Shown one piece after another: positions 1-10,120 of a DNA stretch of 64,000 bases (positions within the stretch are counted from its first letter, which is position 1; each line of letters starts with the position of its first letter). The DNA is taken from the NCBI RefSeq assembly GCF_000758165.1, contig NZ_JNUP01000066.1, positions 81,235 through 145,234 on the forward strand, read 5' to 3'. The position numbers were made by a program, and so were the translations under genes. The stretch is from Spirochaeta lutea (GTDB lineage Bacteria; Spirochaetota; Spirochaetia; DSM-27196; Salinispiraceae). The notes beneath the pieces are model-generated. The model saw only the letters and a list, made by a program, of their open reading frames with translations, was not told the DNA's origin and ran no database searches.

Positions 1-858
1 GAGAACCGGCCACAACCCGACGGCACCCCTGCCGCCCCGGAGAACCGGCCCCGGGGCACGACGAACCTCCAGCGGGGCACGACGAACCTCCAGGGGCTCC
101 TGGCCCGGCGCTGGCAGGAAATCGCTGAGCGTCAGTTTCAAGAGCAGCGGCCGGAGATCCGTCTGTTCGTGGGGCATTTTTTCTTTGCAGCGCCGGGGAC
201 AGCGAGGGCGGGGCTGACCGAGGTCTTGCGCGGGGAGGAGGGCGAGGGAGAACGCTCGGTGCTGCATCCAGGAGGTATTGAATTGATTTCTACGGCGGCC
301 ATTCCCCAGGTGGACTACGCTGCCTTTGGCCACCTCCACCGGCCCCAGATTCTCCATGGCGAACAGCGCTTTCCGGCGGTGTATGCCGGCAGCCCCATCG
401 CCTACTCCCAGGCGGAGGCGGACCAAGAGAAAACCGTAATGATACTGGAGTCCCAGGACCTCGGCATCATGGCCCTGCACACCCTAGCTATTTCATCGGG
501 CCGCCGGATTCTTCGCCACCGCGCGTCCAGTCCGGATGAAGCCCTGTCCTGGCTGAAGGAACACCCCGATGATTTCATCGACCTGGAGATAGAGACACCC
601 AGGTTTCTGGAAGGTGGGGTGTACCAGGAGATCAAACAATCTCATCCCCGGTTGCTGAGTATTGTCCCGGTATTAACCGCCTCCCGGGACGATGACCGGT
701 TACCGGAATCCATGGATCCCCGGGAGCAGGGTCTGGAGGACCTCTTTGCCCGGTTCTTCCAAGAACGAAAGGGGGTTGCCCCCAGCGAGGAGATCCTCAC
801 CCTGTTCAGGGAACTCGCCAGCCTTGATCCCGATGAGGCCCAGGAGGAACAGCAATGA
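1..858 (+). CDS. sbcD: SbcD exonuclease subunit, C-terminal part (5' end outside window)
   Basis: The frame is open from base 1 to a TGA at 856-858, so the gene enters the window already running; 285 residues are visible. SbcD is the Mn-dependent phosphoesterase subunit of the SbcCD (Mre11-Rad50 type) nuclease that opens hairpins and processes DNA ends. Visible family motifs are VGHFFF, the metal-binding GHLHRPQ and the VYAGSPIAYS stretch; the first phosphoesterase motifs (DxH, GDxxD, GNHD) must lie upstream. The residues before GLLARRW are a low-complexity linker containing a perfect 21-bp tandem duplication (52-93), and GAGAACCGGCC occurs at both 1-11 and 40-50. The stop overlaps the sbcC start (ATGA), as expected for a coupled operon. 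Confidence 0.9.
   Translation, partial: ENRPQPDGTPAAPENRPRGTTNLQRGTTNLQGLLARRWQEIAERQFQEQRPEIRLFVGHFFFAAPGTARAGLTEVLRGEEGEGERSVLHPGGIELISTAAIPQVDYAAFGHLHRPQILHGEQRFPAVYAGSPIAYSQAEADQEKTVMILESQDLGIMALHTLAISSGRRILRHRASSPDEALSWLKEHPDDFIDLEIETPRFLEGGVYQEIKQSHPRLLSIVPVLTASRDDDRLPESMDPREQGLEDLFARFFQERKGVAPSEEILTLFRELASLDPDEAQEEQQ
52..93 (+). repeat. 21-bp in-frame tandem duplication inside sbcD
   Basis: Two perfect copies of a 21-base unit beginning CGGGGCACGACG occupy 52-72 and 73-93. The unit length is a multiple of three, so the duplication adds seven residues (RGTTNLQ-type) to a linker without breaking the frame. Confidence 0.85.
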
Positions 859-3800
859 TACCCCAACACCTCACCATTCAGGGCCTGTACAGCTATAAGC
901 AGGCCCAGCACATTGATTTCAGCACCCTCACAAAGTCGGAGGTGTTCGGCATCTTCGGTCCCGTGGGCAGTGGTAAATCCACCATACTAGAGGCGGTGCT
1001 CTTCGCCCTCTACGGTAAGACCGAACGACTTTCGGGGAACGAAAAAATCGGTCCGAATATGATAAACCTATCCAGCCAGAAACTCTGGATTGATTTCCGA
1101 TTCAAACACGGAACCCAGGAGTATCGATTCACCGTAGAGAACCGGCGCCGAAAATCGAAACCTGAAGAAACAGAGAGCATGACCCGCCATGCATACCGCC
1201 TGGTAGCCGGCAGTCCATCCCGCTCAGCTCAAACCTCCCGGGACCCTGAGAACAGCCAGAATCACCCCATCGAGGACCCCACCCCGGCTCAACACTCCCC
1301 GAATACCCCCCGGGCCGACCTATCAACCGACCTATCCACTGAGCACTCTGCCGGAGCTTCACCTAATCCGTCAGATTTCTGGGAACCCATGGATACCGGA
1401 GAAAAATCAGCGCCGGAGGTGGCTGAAGAGATTCTGGGCCTGAGTTACGACGCCTTTCGCCGGACAGTCATCATCCCCCAGGGAAAATTCCAGGAATTCC
1501 TGCAGCTCGGTCAGAGCGAACGCAGCAAGATGCTCCTGGAACTATTCAACCTTGACCGCTTCAATCTAAACCGCCGCGCCCAGGTCCTGCGCCAGCGCCT
1601 AGAAGCCCAGACAAAAACCCTGGAAAAGCAGCTGGAAGAAGTCGGCCCGGCAACCCCTCAAGAATTGGAGGCCATCACCCGAAGCCTGGCAGAAAAAACC
1701 CGTGAGGTTGCGGCACTGGAAGAACAACTGACCAACCTTCAAACCGAGCTGAACAAGGCCCGGCGCTTTCAGGAATTACACCGGGAGCTGGAGGAAAAAC
1801 GCCGGATACAACGATCCCTGGATAATCAAGCCCCGGAGATGCAGACCATGGAACAGACCATAGCCCGGGCAGAGGTCTGGATCACCAAAATCCAGCCCCT
1901 TTGGGAACGCCGTGAATCCCTGGATGCCGAATTACAGGCTCAACACGATCAAATACGCAGCCTCCACACCACCCTTGAGACCCTGACGAAGGATATTCAG
2001 GAATTAGAAGGCCAGCTGTCTCCCCTAGCAGAGTTGCAAGGCCGCGGCGCAGAGATCCGCCGTGAACAAGAACATCTGCTCCGGGCCCTGGAAGCCCTGG
2101 ACCTCCATCAACGCTCCACGGAACTGCATTCAAAAATCCACACTCTTCAAACCGAGATCGCGCCCCGGGCGGAATCCCTCTCTGAGTTGAATGTAAAACT
2201 CGCTGACCTGGGAACCAAGGTTGACCAGAATCTTCCCCGCCCAAGCCTGATCCAAACCATCCAAACTTGGCATACCCGAACCGCTGAGGCTACCCGGGCG
2301 CTCCAGGACCAACGCTCCCGCCGAGACCGCCTGGACCAGGAGGAATCGGAGCGCCATCGGGAGGATGAGATTCTGCGAAGTGATTTCAGCGCCCGGCTAA
2401 CCGGGATCGCATCCCAGCTGGATCCGTCCACATCCCCCCAATCCCCGGTCCATCCGCCCTCCTGGGATACCCTGCTCCAGGGCTACCGGGATCTAGAAAC
2501 CGCTCTTCGTACCCGGATCCAGGAAGAAACCGAAACCGCCATTAGAAACCAAGAACTTCAGCGCATCAAGGGCAGTCTGAAGGAGGGCGACCCATGTCCG
2601 GTTTGCGGCGTTCCCTACCATAGGGGCGGTCATGCCGATACCCCCGGTCCAGCCGGCACCCCGGAACGGGATATCCCAAACCTCACCTCCGGGTCTCCGG
2701 GGCAGGCTGCCTCACCGACTCCGCCTAGTCCGCAGCTCCAAGAACTGAAAGAAATCCTCACCACCTTTGGAGAAGACTGTTTCCAGGCAGCCCAGGCAAA
2801 CAAGACCAGGGAAGACCATAGCCGCCAACAGCACCGTGAACTGGATTCTGCTATGACAGCCCTGGAGGGCCATTTGGAGGAGCTGCTCCGAACCCCGCCA
2901 CCGGAACTCCCAGAACTCCCCCCGGATTGGCAGGGGCTCGCTGATCCCACCACATTTCCCGAATCCATGGCCCGGCTCGCGGTCCTCCAGGATCAACAGC
3001 AGGAGGCCCTGGGTCAACGTACTGCCTTGGATCGGGAGAAACAGCACCTCACCGCCGAGCTGCACCGCATGGAAATCACCCTGGAACAACATCGTAGTGC
3101 CCTGAATGAAACCGGGGAAACCTGCCGCCGGCTGATCAGCCAGCTGCCCCCGAGGATAACGGATCAGTTGCCCCAGGACCTGATCACCCCTCCCGGACCC
3201 GATGCATCCAAGACCCTGACCCACAGCAAAACCAGCGATGCAGCCCTGGAGGAGCTCCGGGAACATCTCCGGGCCGAGGCAGATAAAACCGCGGAACAGC
3301 TCCATACCCTGGAAACCCGGCTTCCCGAACTCTCCCGGAATCTGCAGGCAAAAAAGCAGGATCGCGCGGTACTCTCCGAGCGACAACAGCACCTCCAGAC
3401 CCATGCCGGGAGCCTCGAATCCGAATCGGCCGATCTATCCTACCAAATCTCCCGGCTCAGCCAGGAACACCATCTCTCCGGCCATACCCTGGACGACCTC
3501 CGGGAAAATCCTCCGGATACCCAAACCCTCAAAGCCGCCCTGGAGCGCTACCATCAGGAATCCCGGCAGACAGACCACCGAATTGCGGAGCTTCTTGCGA
3601 CCCTGAAGGGTCTGCCGGGGGAGCCCAGACCCCTGGAAGAGCTGGAAGCGCTTGCCGGTACCGCGGCGGCACGGCGGGATGAGCTGCTCTCCGACCTGGG
3701 CAGCCTGGAAACCACCCGGAAACTGACCGAGGATAGGTTGTCCCGGCGTACTGAACTCCAAAGTCAGCTGAACCACGCCCTATCCCGGCGCGACGCCGCC

Positions 3801-4283
3801 AAGGTGTTGGCGAACCTCCTCAAGGGGGATGCCTTCCTTGACTTTGTCGCTCAGACCTACCTCCAGGATCTGGTCTCCCGGGCAAACCGCCGCTTCATGG
3901 AATTGACCCGTCAGAGCCTGGAACTGGAGCTCGGACCGAAGAACGAGTTTCTTATCCGGGATCTGCTCCACGGCGGCCGGCTCCGGTCGGTGAAGACCCT
4001 TTCGGGGGGCCAGACCTTCCAGGCAGCCTTCTCCCTGGCCATTGCCCTGGCCGACTACCTTGATCACCAGGGAGGCGGATTCTTCTTCATGGACGAGGGA
4101 TTCGGCAGTCTCGACCGGGACAGTCTGGATATCGTCTTTCAATCCCTCCGCCATCTCCGCCGGGAAAACCGCCTGGTGGGAATTATTAGCCATGTGGAGG
4201 ATCTTAAGCAGGAAATTCAAACCTACCTCTCCATCGAAAATGATCCCAAGGAAGGGAGCATTGTCTCACCCAGTTGGGAATAA
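855..4283 (+). CDS. sbcC: SbcC, ATPase subunit of the SbcCD nuclease
   Basis: 1142 residues, SMC/Rad50-like, acting with SbcD on DNA ends and palindromes in the cytoplasm. Domain order: N-terminal ATPase half with Walker A GPVGSGKST (35-43) and a Q-loop region VIIPQGKFQEFL; a long coiled coil; a zinc-hook CPVC at 581-584; the returning coiled coil; then the C-terminal ATPase half with signature LSGGQTFQAAFS and Walker B FFFMDEGFGSLD. Two insertions are unusual: a Ser/Pro/Thr-rich stretch at about residues 120-178 between the Walker A region and the Q-loop, and a Pro/Gly-rich stretch of about 35 residues directly after the zinc hook. The start overlaps the sbcD stop by four bases. Confidence 0.96.
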   Translation: MIPQHLTIQGLYSYKQAQHIDFSTLTKSEVFGIFGPVGSGKSTILEAVLFALYGKTERLSGNEKIGPNMINLSSQKLWIDFRFKHGTQEYRFTVENRRRKSKPEETESMTRHAYRLVAGSPSRSAQTSRDPENSQNHPIEDPTPAQHSPNTPRADLSTDLSTEHSAGASPNPSDFWEPMDTGEKSAPEVAEEILGLSYDAFRRTVIIPQGKFQEFLQLGQSERSKMLLELFNLDRFNLNRRAQVLRQRLEAQTKTLEKQLEEVGPATPQELEAITRSLAEKTREVAALEEQLTNLQTELNKARRFQELHRELEEKRRIQRSLDNQAPEMQTMEQTIARAEVWITKIQPLWERRESLDAELQAQHDQIRSLHTTLETLTKDIQELEGQLSPLAELQGRGAEIRREQEHLLRALEALDLHQRSTELHSKIHTLQTEIAPRAESLSELNVKLADLGTKVDQNLPRPSLIQTIQTWHTRTAEATRALQDQRSRRDRLDQEESERHREDEILRSDFSARLTGIASQLDPSTSPQSPVHPPSWDTLLQGYRDLETALRTRIQEETETAIRNQELQRIKGSLKEGDPCPVCGVPYHRGGHADTPGPAGTPERDIPNLTSGSPGQAASPTPPSPQLQELKEILTTFGEDCFQAAQANKTREDHSRQQHRELDSAMTALEGHLEELLRTPPPELPELPPDWQGLADPTTFPESMARLAVLQDQQQEALGQRTALDREKQHLTAELHRMEITLEQHRSALNETGETCRRLISQLPPRITDQLPQDLITPPGPDASKTLTHSKTSDAALEELREHLRAEADKTAEQLHTLETRLPELSRNLQAKKQDRAVLSERQQHLQTHAGSLESESADLSYQISRLSQEHHLSGHTLDDLRENPPDTQTLKAALERYHQESRQTDHRIAELLATLKGLPGEPRPLEELEALAGTAAARRDELLSDLGSLETTRKLTEDRLSRRTELQSQLNHALSRRDAAKVLANLLKGDAFLDFVAQTYLQDLVSRANRRFMELTRQSLELELGPKNEFLIRDLLHGGRLRSVKTLSGGQTFQAAFSLAIALADYLDHQGGGFFFMDEGFGSLDRDSLDIVFQSLRHLRRENRLVGIISHVEDLKQEIQTYLSIENDPKEGSIVSPSWE

Positions 4284-4312
4284 CCGGGGACTTTCCGCTA
4301 TACTATGGGTTG

Positions 4313-6388
4313 ATGACCCAAGGCCGTCCAATATCCCCCAGTATTCTACCCCGGTCACTACCCCGTCCCCTGCTCCACAGGATCAGGAGGCTCGGGGCGT
4401 TCCCCGGCTTATTTCTGATTCTCGTTGCGTGGCTGGTTCCCGCTCCCGCCCAGGGCCAGAGTCTCTTGGTACTAGGCGATCTGTACAATTCCCACCCCCT
4501 TCAGATCCGCCCTGCTCTGGACCAGGCTCTACATAACCTGCCGCCGTCGGACCCCTTAACCATCCGGCTGCTGCAGGCCCGGGATCTTCGGTTCAGTGAT
4601 CCCCAACGGGCCGTCCAGATCCTCCACGCGCTCCTGGAAGACACCCAGCATCTCCAAACCATGCATCCCGCGTCGGCTTTGCGGATATATGCGAGGGTGT
4701 TTCTTTCTCAAATCTTTTTTTTCCAGGGTGATTCGACAGCCTCCCTGGAGCAGATTGATCAGGCTTCCCGGGCTGCTTCCGGGGGAAACGATTCCCTGCG
4801 CCGAGGACTTGTGGCAATCGAAAAGATTTCCCTCTACACCACCCTGGGGATGCTGGAACAGGCCCTGCAGACCGGTTTGGAAGGATTGCAGCAGTTTACC
4901 GAGGTGCAATCCGTGTACCTGGAGATTCTCCTGGCCGTTGCCGGCGTGCAGCTCGCCTTGAACCGGACCCCCGAAGCCCTGGTTAGCCTACGATCCGTCC
5001 AGGAATTCGCAAGCTTGGGTAACCAACCCGTACTCACGGCCCTTTCCCAAGCCGCCCTAGGACTTTCTCACCACTTTGATAGAGACTTTTCCCGGGCAAT
5101 ACAGGCCGTTACCGCCGCCCGGGACAATTTTCTCGACCTTGATCTTCCCGGGGCTGCGGCCATTCAGGACAATAACCTGGCCCAGATCTACGAAGCCCAG
5201 GGAACCTATGCCCGGAGCATCACGACCCAGGAGCGGGCGATCGAACAACTACCCCGGGACCTTCCCCCCTCCCTCCACCAATACATGAGGATAAACCTTG
5301 CTAATCTCTTTATCCGGGCAGGTCAGTATTCCCGAGGCTATGACATGTTCGAGGTTGAAATACCGAAAATGCTAACTCAAAAAGACTTCAGGTGGGGATT
5401 CCGGGCCGCTGAGGTCTATATCACCGCCCGGTCTAACCAGGGGGATTTTCAGCAGGCCGTAAATATGGCTAACTCGGTATTGGCGATTAGTGCGGTCTCC
5501 CTTCCCGGCCTTACCTCCGACCCCCTCCAGGGACCGGCTCGCAGGAACCTGGCCCTTATCTACCATGCCCGCTCCCGGGCCTTCGAGGCCCAGGGAAGAT
5601 ATTTTGAAGCTCTGGACGATTTCCGGCGCTACCATTCCCTGTCCCAATCCAGCCGGGCTGCTACTACCAGTACCCAGCTGGGGATCATCCGGGAACAAAT
5701 CGCAGCGACCCGGAACCTAACGGAACTTGAGCTCCTACAAAAGGACCTGGAAATCCAGCGCCTTCAGATCGACCGTCAGCAGAGCATCCGCAATCTGCTC
5801 CTGGTCAGTCTGCTCTTCCTCGGAATCTTGGCTCTGCTCATTACCCTGGTCTATCTCCGTTCCGTCCGGCAAAGCCTGGAATTCCGGCGGATGTCCCGGC
5901 ACGATTTCCTTACCGGCCTGTACAACCGCCGGGCCTTTGTAGAGCAGGCAGTTTCCATGCTGGAACAGCTCAAGGCCGGCCCTGAAGAAACCTATGCGAT
6001 TATTTTGGCCGATGTTGATCATTTCAAGCGGTTCAACGATACCTACGGCCACGAATGTGGTGATGAGGCCCTCAAATGGATTTCCGGTACCCTGAAGGAG
6101 GCATTACGGGAAAGCGATGTCCTGGCGCGCTGGGGGGGCGAGGAGTTCATCATGATGCTGCCGAATACAGGACTCTCTGCTGCGGAAGAGATTGCCCAAC
6201 GGCTTCGAAAGCAGGTCAACCGGCAGATCTTCACCTTTCAAAGTCACCCCCTGGAGATAACCATGACCTTCGGGGTGAGTCAGCGTCTGCCAGGCCAGGG
6301 ACTGGATCAAGTGATCGCCCATGCAGACCAGGCCCTCTACGCAGGCAAACAAAACGGCCGAAACCAGGTCAATTCATGGACGGCTTGA
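4313..6388 (+). CDS. TPR-repeat membrane diguanylate cyclase
   Basis: 691 residues. A hydrophobic N-terminal segment (GLFLILVAWLVPAPAQG) looks like a signal peptide, followed by about 400 residues of helical TPR-like repeats, a transmembrane helix (NLLLVSLLFLGILALLITLVYL) after a short coiled coil, and a C-terminal GGDEF domain. The catalytic motif is GGEEF at 608-612 and the inhibitory site RESD lies five residues before it, so this should be an active, product-inhibited c-di-GMP synthase with a periplasmic sensor. I prefer ATG 4313 over the TTG at 4274 that overlaps sbcC: no Shine-Dalgarno sequence precedes either, and a TATACT hexamer lies at 4299-4304. The 3' end overlaps convergent yqgE by 20 bp. 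Confidence 0.88.
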   Translation: MTQGRPISPSILPRSLPRPLLHRIRRLGAFPGLFLILVAWLVPAPAQGQSLLVLGDLYNSHPLQIRPALDQALHNLPPSDPLTIRLLQARDLRFSDPQRAVQILHALLEDTQHLQTMHPASALRIYARVFLSQIFFFQGDSTASLEQIDQASRAASGGNDSLRRGLVAIEKISLYTTLGMLEQALQTGLEGLQQFTEVQSVYLEILLAVAGVQLALNRTPEALVSLRSVQEFASLGNQPVLTALSQAALGLSHHFDRDFSRAIQAVTAARDNFLDLDLPGAAAIQDNNLAQIYEAQGTYARSITTQERAIEQLPRDLPPSLHQYMRINLANLFIRAGQYSRGYDMFEVEIPKMLTQKDFRWGFRAAEVYITARSNQGDFQQAVNMANSVLAISAVSLPGLTSDPLQGPARRNLALIYHARSRAFEAQGRYFEALDDFRRYHSLSQSSRAATTSTQLGIIREQIAATRNLTELELLQKDLEIQRLQIDRQQSIRNLLLVSLLFLGILALLITLVYLRSVRQSLEFRRMSRHDFLTGLYNRRAFVEQAVSMLEQLKAGPEETYAIILADVDHFKRFNDTYGHECGDEALKWISGTLKEALRESDVLARWGGEEFIMMLPNTGLSAAEEIAQRLRKQVNRQIFTFQSHPLEITMTFGVSQRLPGQGLDQVIAHADQALYAGKQNGRNQVNSWTA

Positions 6389-6992
6389 AGCCCATCTCCG
6401 CCAGCACCCAGTAGGCACCGCCCTTCTCCTTTAGGGCCTTCTTCCAGACCTGGGAGGCATCGGGTTCAAAAACCAGATCCGCCGAGGCAGGAATCACCGT
6501 CCAGGCAGCCTCAACCAGCTCATGCTCGAGTTGTCCGGCTCCCCATCCCGCATACCCCACGCAGAACCGTACATCCTTGGGTAGTCCCAGGGCATCTTCT
6601 GCCCGGAACACCCGGTCCATAATGGAGAAATCCGGCTCAAAAATAACCCCCGAAGCGGGATGAATAGCATGTTCACTCACCGCTCCGTCCGGCAGCCCGG
6701 AGTGAATAACAAAAACCCGGTTCTGCTCCACCGGTCCGCCCACGTACAAGCCGAGATTCCCCGAGGGCAGTCCGGCATACTCGGGCAACACATCCCGCAC
6801 CACTGCATCCCCCGGCCGGTTCAGCACCAGCCCGAAGGCACCCTGCTCATCGTGGTGGATAACCAGAATGACGGTCTGTAAAAAATTTGGATCATGGAGT
6901 TCCGGCTCGGCTATCAACAGTTTTCCCGTAAGATCTATGCCGCTCTGAGATCCCGAGTTTTCATCTGCTCCTGGTTGAAGGGGTTCAGCCAT
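6369..6992 (-). CDS. YqgE/AlgH family protein (UPF0301)
   Basis: 207 residues from ATG 6992; a GTG at 7007 is possible but lies over a -10-like element. Family features are LTGKLLIAEPELHDPNF near the start, GAFGLVLNRP, the GLYVGGPV stretch and the FCVGYAGWGAGQLEHEL motif, all typical of the soluble AlgH/YqgE fold. Function in the family is not settled (regulatory in Pseudomonas alginate control). No ribosome binding site is visible; a TACACT hexamer lies six bases upstream of the ATG, so a leaderless message is likely. Converges on the cyclase gene with a 20-bp overlap of coding ends. Confidence 0.93.
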   Translation of the reverse strand: MAEPLQPGADENSGSQSGIDLTGKLLIAEPELHDPNFLQTVILVIHHDEQGAFGLVLNRPGDAVVRDVLPEYAGLPSGNLGLYVGGPVEQNRVFVIHSGLPDGAVSEHAIHPASGVIFEPDFSIMDRVFRAEDALGLPKDVRFCVGYAGWGAGQLEHELVEAAWTVIPASADLVFEPDASQVWKKALKEKGGAYWVLAEMGFKPSMN

Positions 6993-6998
6993 GGTTTC

Positions 6999-7028
6999 AG
7001 TGTACACAAAAAAACCGGTCCCTGCCAG
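6999..7028 (-). promoter_or_regulatory. Predicted leaderless promoter of yqgE
   Basis: On the minus strand CTGGCA (7023-7028), an 18-base spacer and TACACT (6999-7004) precede the ATG at 6992 by six bases. The spacer carries the T-run of the upstream acnA terminator, so promoter and terminator share bases. Confidence 0.45.
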
Positions 7029-7052
7029 CCATGAACCTGGACAGACACCGGT
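7008..7052 (-). terminator. Rho-independent terminator of acnA
   Basis: Read on the minus strand, ACCGGT (7047-7052) and a partly paired CTG/CCAG inner stem close with ACCGGT (7014-7019), followed directly by a run of seven T (7014-7008). It lies 190 bp after the acnA stop and directly in front of yqgE. Confidence 0.75.
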
Positions 7053-7241
7053 GTTAGTAGACGATGATCCCCGGCGGTACGAAACCTTCCCGGTCAGCAG
7101 GGGGCTGCCGGACCGTCGAGCCCGGAACCCGGCAGCCCTTCACCAGGAAGGCGGACGCTTTCGGCTGTCCCTCCCCGGTGGCGCCGGGAAACTCAGCCCT
7201 GCGTCAGGAAGGCGGACGCGCCCAACAGTCCTTCCGGGCTG

Positions 7242-9968
7242 TTATGCCCTGGACTCAGCTACCATTCGCCGCAGAACGGTATGAAGGATTCCCCCGTTAC
7301 GGTAGTAATCCACCTCAACCGAGCTATCGATGCGGCAAATCACCCCAAACTCCAGAGTGGAACCATCGGGACGCCGGACCGAAACCCGAATCTCCTGCTT
7401 GGGTTGAACCCCATCATCAACGGTTATGGTGTACTCCTCATCACCCTTCAATCCCAGAGATTCGGCACTCTCTCCCGGCTTAAACTGGAGGGGCAGAACC
7501 CCCATTCCTACCAGATTGCTCCGGTGAATCCGCTCGAAACTCTCAGCGATTACCGCCTGGACCCCAAGAAGCTGAACCCCCTTGGCTGCCCAGTCCCGGC
7601 TCGAGCCCATCCCGTAATCCTTACCGGCTAATACGATGGTCGGTACCTGCTGGGTTTTATACCGCTGGCTTGCTTCATAGATGCTGATCTGATCCCCCGA
7701 GGGCTGGTGGCGGGTCCAGCTTCCCTCGGTTCCCGGCGCCATCTGATTGCGCAGCCGGATGTTCGCAAAGGTTCCCCGGGTCATGATCCGGTCGTTACCC
7801 CTACGACTCCCGTAGGAATTAAAATCAGGCCGTGAAACCCCTTTTTCAGCCAGGTAGGTCCCAGCAGGGCTGTCATAGGCAATGGAACCTGCCGGGCTGA
7901 TGTGGTCGGTGGTGATAGAATCGCCTACCTTTACCAGCACCCGGGCGTTCCCGATGGGGGAAATTGCCTGGGTCTCCAGTCCCATACCGACAAAGAAGGG
8001 CGGCTCCTGGATGTAGGTGGATTCCTCATTCCAGGGATAGACCTTGGTGGCTTGGAGGGGAATATCATTCCACCGGGGATTTGACTTCTCAATGCCCCCG
8101 TAACTCTTTTTAAACGCCTCCCGGTCCAGGGCCTTGCTGACATACCGGGCGAGTTCCTCTTCGCTGGGCCAGATATCCCGCATATAGACCGGCTTACCGT
8201 CCGTATCGGTTCCAATGGCGTCCTCATGCAGGTTTATGTGCATGGTTCCCGCAATAGCGTAGGCAACGCAGAGGGGCGGACTTGCCAGGAAGTTAATCTT
8301 GGTATGGGGATTCACACGTCCCTCAAAGTTCCGGTTCCCTGACAACACCGCACCGACTACCAGATCCTCCTTCTCCACTGCCTGAGCAATATGCTCCGGC
8401 AGGGGACCAGAGTTCCCGATACAGGTCATGCAGCCGTACCCGACCAAATTGAACCCCAACTGGTTCAGGTAGGGCATGAGCCCCGCCTTCTCAAGGTACT
8501 CCGTTACAACCACAGAGCCCGGAGCAAAGCTGGTCTTTACGTAGGGCTTAACCCGCAAGCCGCGTTCAGCCGCCTTTTTGGCGACCAGTCCCGCGCCGAT
8601 GAGCACCGAGGGATTAGAGGTGTTCGTACAGCTGGTGATGGAGGCGATAACCACATCCCCCTGATGCAGCTCGTATTCCTTCCCCGAGGGATCCTTGATC
8701 AGGGCAGACTTCTGGAGATCCCCATCCTGGAGGGCGTATCCCCGCTCCTTAATGGGCGCCTTGTAGATCGTTTTCAGGGTTTTAGGCACATCCTGTAAGC
8801 TTATCCGGTCCTGGGGCCGTTTGGGTCCGGCAATACTTGCCTCTACGGTAGCCAGATCAAGATCCAACACAGCCTGGTATTCCGGCTCGGGATTCGACTC
8901 GTCCCCAAAGATCCCCTGGGCCCGGGTGTAGGTTTCCACCAACTCGAGCAAATCTTCATCCCGCCCGGTGGCGTACATATACTCCAAGGTCTTTTTGTCC
9001 GGAGGGAAGAACCCGGCGGTCGCACCGTATTCAGGAGCCATATTCGCCAGGGTAGCACGGTCGGGCACCGTCAGGGCCCCCATCCCCGGACCGAAGAACT
9101 CAACGATCTTTCCGACCACACCGTGTTCGCGGAGCATCTGGGTAACCCTCAGCACCAGGTCCGTGGCGGTAATCCCCGCCCGCAGACTGCCCCGCAGCCG
9201 AACACCCACTACCGGGGGAGCCAGCATGTAGATCGGCTGACCGAGCATCGCCGCCTCAGCCTCAATTCCTCCCACACCCCAGCCCAGGATCCCAAGACCG
9301 TTGATCATGGTGGTGTGGCTGTCGGTACCCACCAGGGTATCGAAGTACGCCACATCTCCCTCGGGAGTGGTAACAGTCTGAACCACCTTACCCAGATACT
9401 CCAGATTCACCTGGTGGCAGATACCGCTGGCAGGGGGGACAACGTGAAAATTCTCCAACGCAGCCTGACCCCACCGGAGAAACTCATACCGTTCCTTATT
9501 CCGATGGAACTCCAGGTCCATATTCTGTTTAAACGCCTCGGAGGTACCGAAAAAGTCGGTATTAACCGAATGATCGATCACCAGGTTCACCGGCAGCTTG
9601 GGATTAATCTTTTCGGGATCACCCCCCATCCGCTCCATAGCACTCCGCATGGCTGCAAGATCCACTACACAGGGAACACCCGTAAAATCTTGAAGTAGTA
9701 CCCGTGCGGGGGTATAGGGGATTTCAATGTCCGCAGGGTCTGCAGGATTATAGGTTAAGAAGGATTCAACGTGGTCCTTGGTGACCTCTTGTTCGTTTAC
9801 ATTTCGCAGTACCGATTCCAGGAGAACCCGGATGCTATAGGGTAACCGGGTTATGTCCTTACCCAGCTTCTTCCCCAGCTCGGCAATACTAAAATACTGG
9901 TATTCCTTCCCACCGGCTTTCAGACTCGACCGGACACCGAAAAAATCCTCATAGGCAGATCTCTGCAT
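7242..9968 (-). CDS. acnA: Aconitate hydratase, AcnA type
   Basis: 908 residues, the length of AcnA/IRP1-type aconitases. It interconverts citrate and isocitrate in the TCA cycle using a [4Fe-4S] cluster whose three ligands are visible: C447 in SCTNTSNP and C513/C516 in [14 protein letters not shown]. Other family stretches include [19 protein letters not shown] and the C-terminal swivelling domain with [10 protein letters not shown]. The start is supported by AAGGAG five bases before the ATG. The long 3' region (7053-7241) contains a direct repeat of CAGGAAGGCGGACGC (7144-7158, 7205-7219). It is followed by its own terminator and preceded by the U32 gene on the same strand with a 152-bp gap. 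Confidence 0.97.
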   Translation of the reverse strand: MQRSAYEDFFGVRSSLKAGGKEYQYFSIAELGKKLGKDITRLPYSIRVLLESVLRNVNEQEVTKDHVESFLTYNPADPADIEIPYTPARVLLQDFTGVPCVVDLAAMRSAMERMGGDPEKINPKLPVNLVIDHSVNTDFFGTSEAFKQNMDLEFHRNKERYEFLRWGQAALENFHVVPPASGICHQVNLEYLGKVVQTVTTPEGDVAYFDTLVGTDSHTTMINGLGILGWGVGGIEAEAAMLGQPIYMLAPPVVGVRLRGSLRAGITATDLVLRVTQMLREHGVVGKIVEFFGPGMGALTVPDRATLANMAPEYGATAGFFPPDKKTLEYMYATGRDEDLLELVETYTRAQGIFGDESNPEPEYQAVLDLDLATVEASIAGPKRPQDRISLQDVPKTLKTIYKAPIKERGYALQDGDLQKSALIKDPSGKEYELHQGDVVIASITSCTNTSNPSVLIGAGLVAKKAAERGLRVKPYVKTSFAPGSVVVTEYLEKAGLMPYLNQLGFNLVGYGCMTCIGNSGPLPEHIAQAVEKEDLVVGAVLSGNRNFEGRVNPHTKINFLASPPLCVAYAIAGTMHINLHEDAIGTDTDGKPVYMRDIWPSEEELARYVSKALDREAFKKSYGGIEKSNPRWNDIPLQATKVYPWNEESTYIQEPPFFVGMGLETQAISPIGNARVLVKVGDSITTDHISPAGSIAYDSPAGTYLAEKGVSRPDFNSYGSRRGNDRIMTRGTFANIRLRNQMAPGTEGSWTRHQPSGDQISIYEASQRYKTQQVPTIVLAGKDYGMGSSRDWAAKGVQLLGVQAVIAESFERIHRSNLVGMGVLPLQFKPGESAESLGLKGDEEYTITVDDGVQPKQEIRVSVRRPDGSTLEFGVICRIDSSVEVDYYRNGGILHTVLRRMVAESRA

Positions 9969-10077
9969 ACACGCTCCTTAATTGTATCTCCAGCTGAGGG
10001 ATACCGCCCAGGGCGCACCCCTCCAAGGGTATTCGTTTCCTCATACTACCGGGTTTACCGGCAATTCTGCAAGGTAA

Positions 10078-10093
10078 GCCGGGGCTACCCGGC
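10078..10093 (-). terminator. Short hairpin after the U32 gene (weak terminator)
   Basis: GCCGGG-GCTA-CCCGGC is a perfect 6-bp stem with a 4-base loop, 28 bp past the U32 stop. The following minus-strand bases (TTACCTT) are only weakly T-rich. A ten-base C tract (10093-10102) abuts it. Confidence 0.35.
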
Positions 10094-10120
10094 CCCCCCC
10101 CCTGCCCCGCCGGTCATCGG

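Noticed and set aside
2712-3404. 230-codon frame antisense to sbcC
   Set aside because: Shadow of the coiled-coil coding region; composition and lack of start signals argue against a gene.
9123-9698. 191-codon frame antisense to acnA
   Set aside because: No ribosome binding site and no recognisable domain, and it lies wholly within a well-conserved aconitase.
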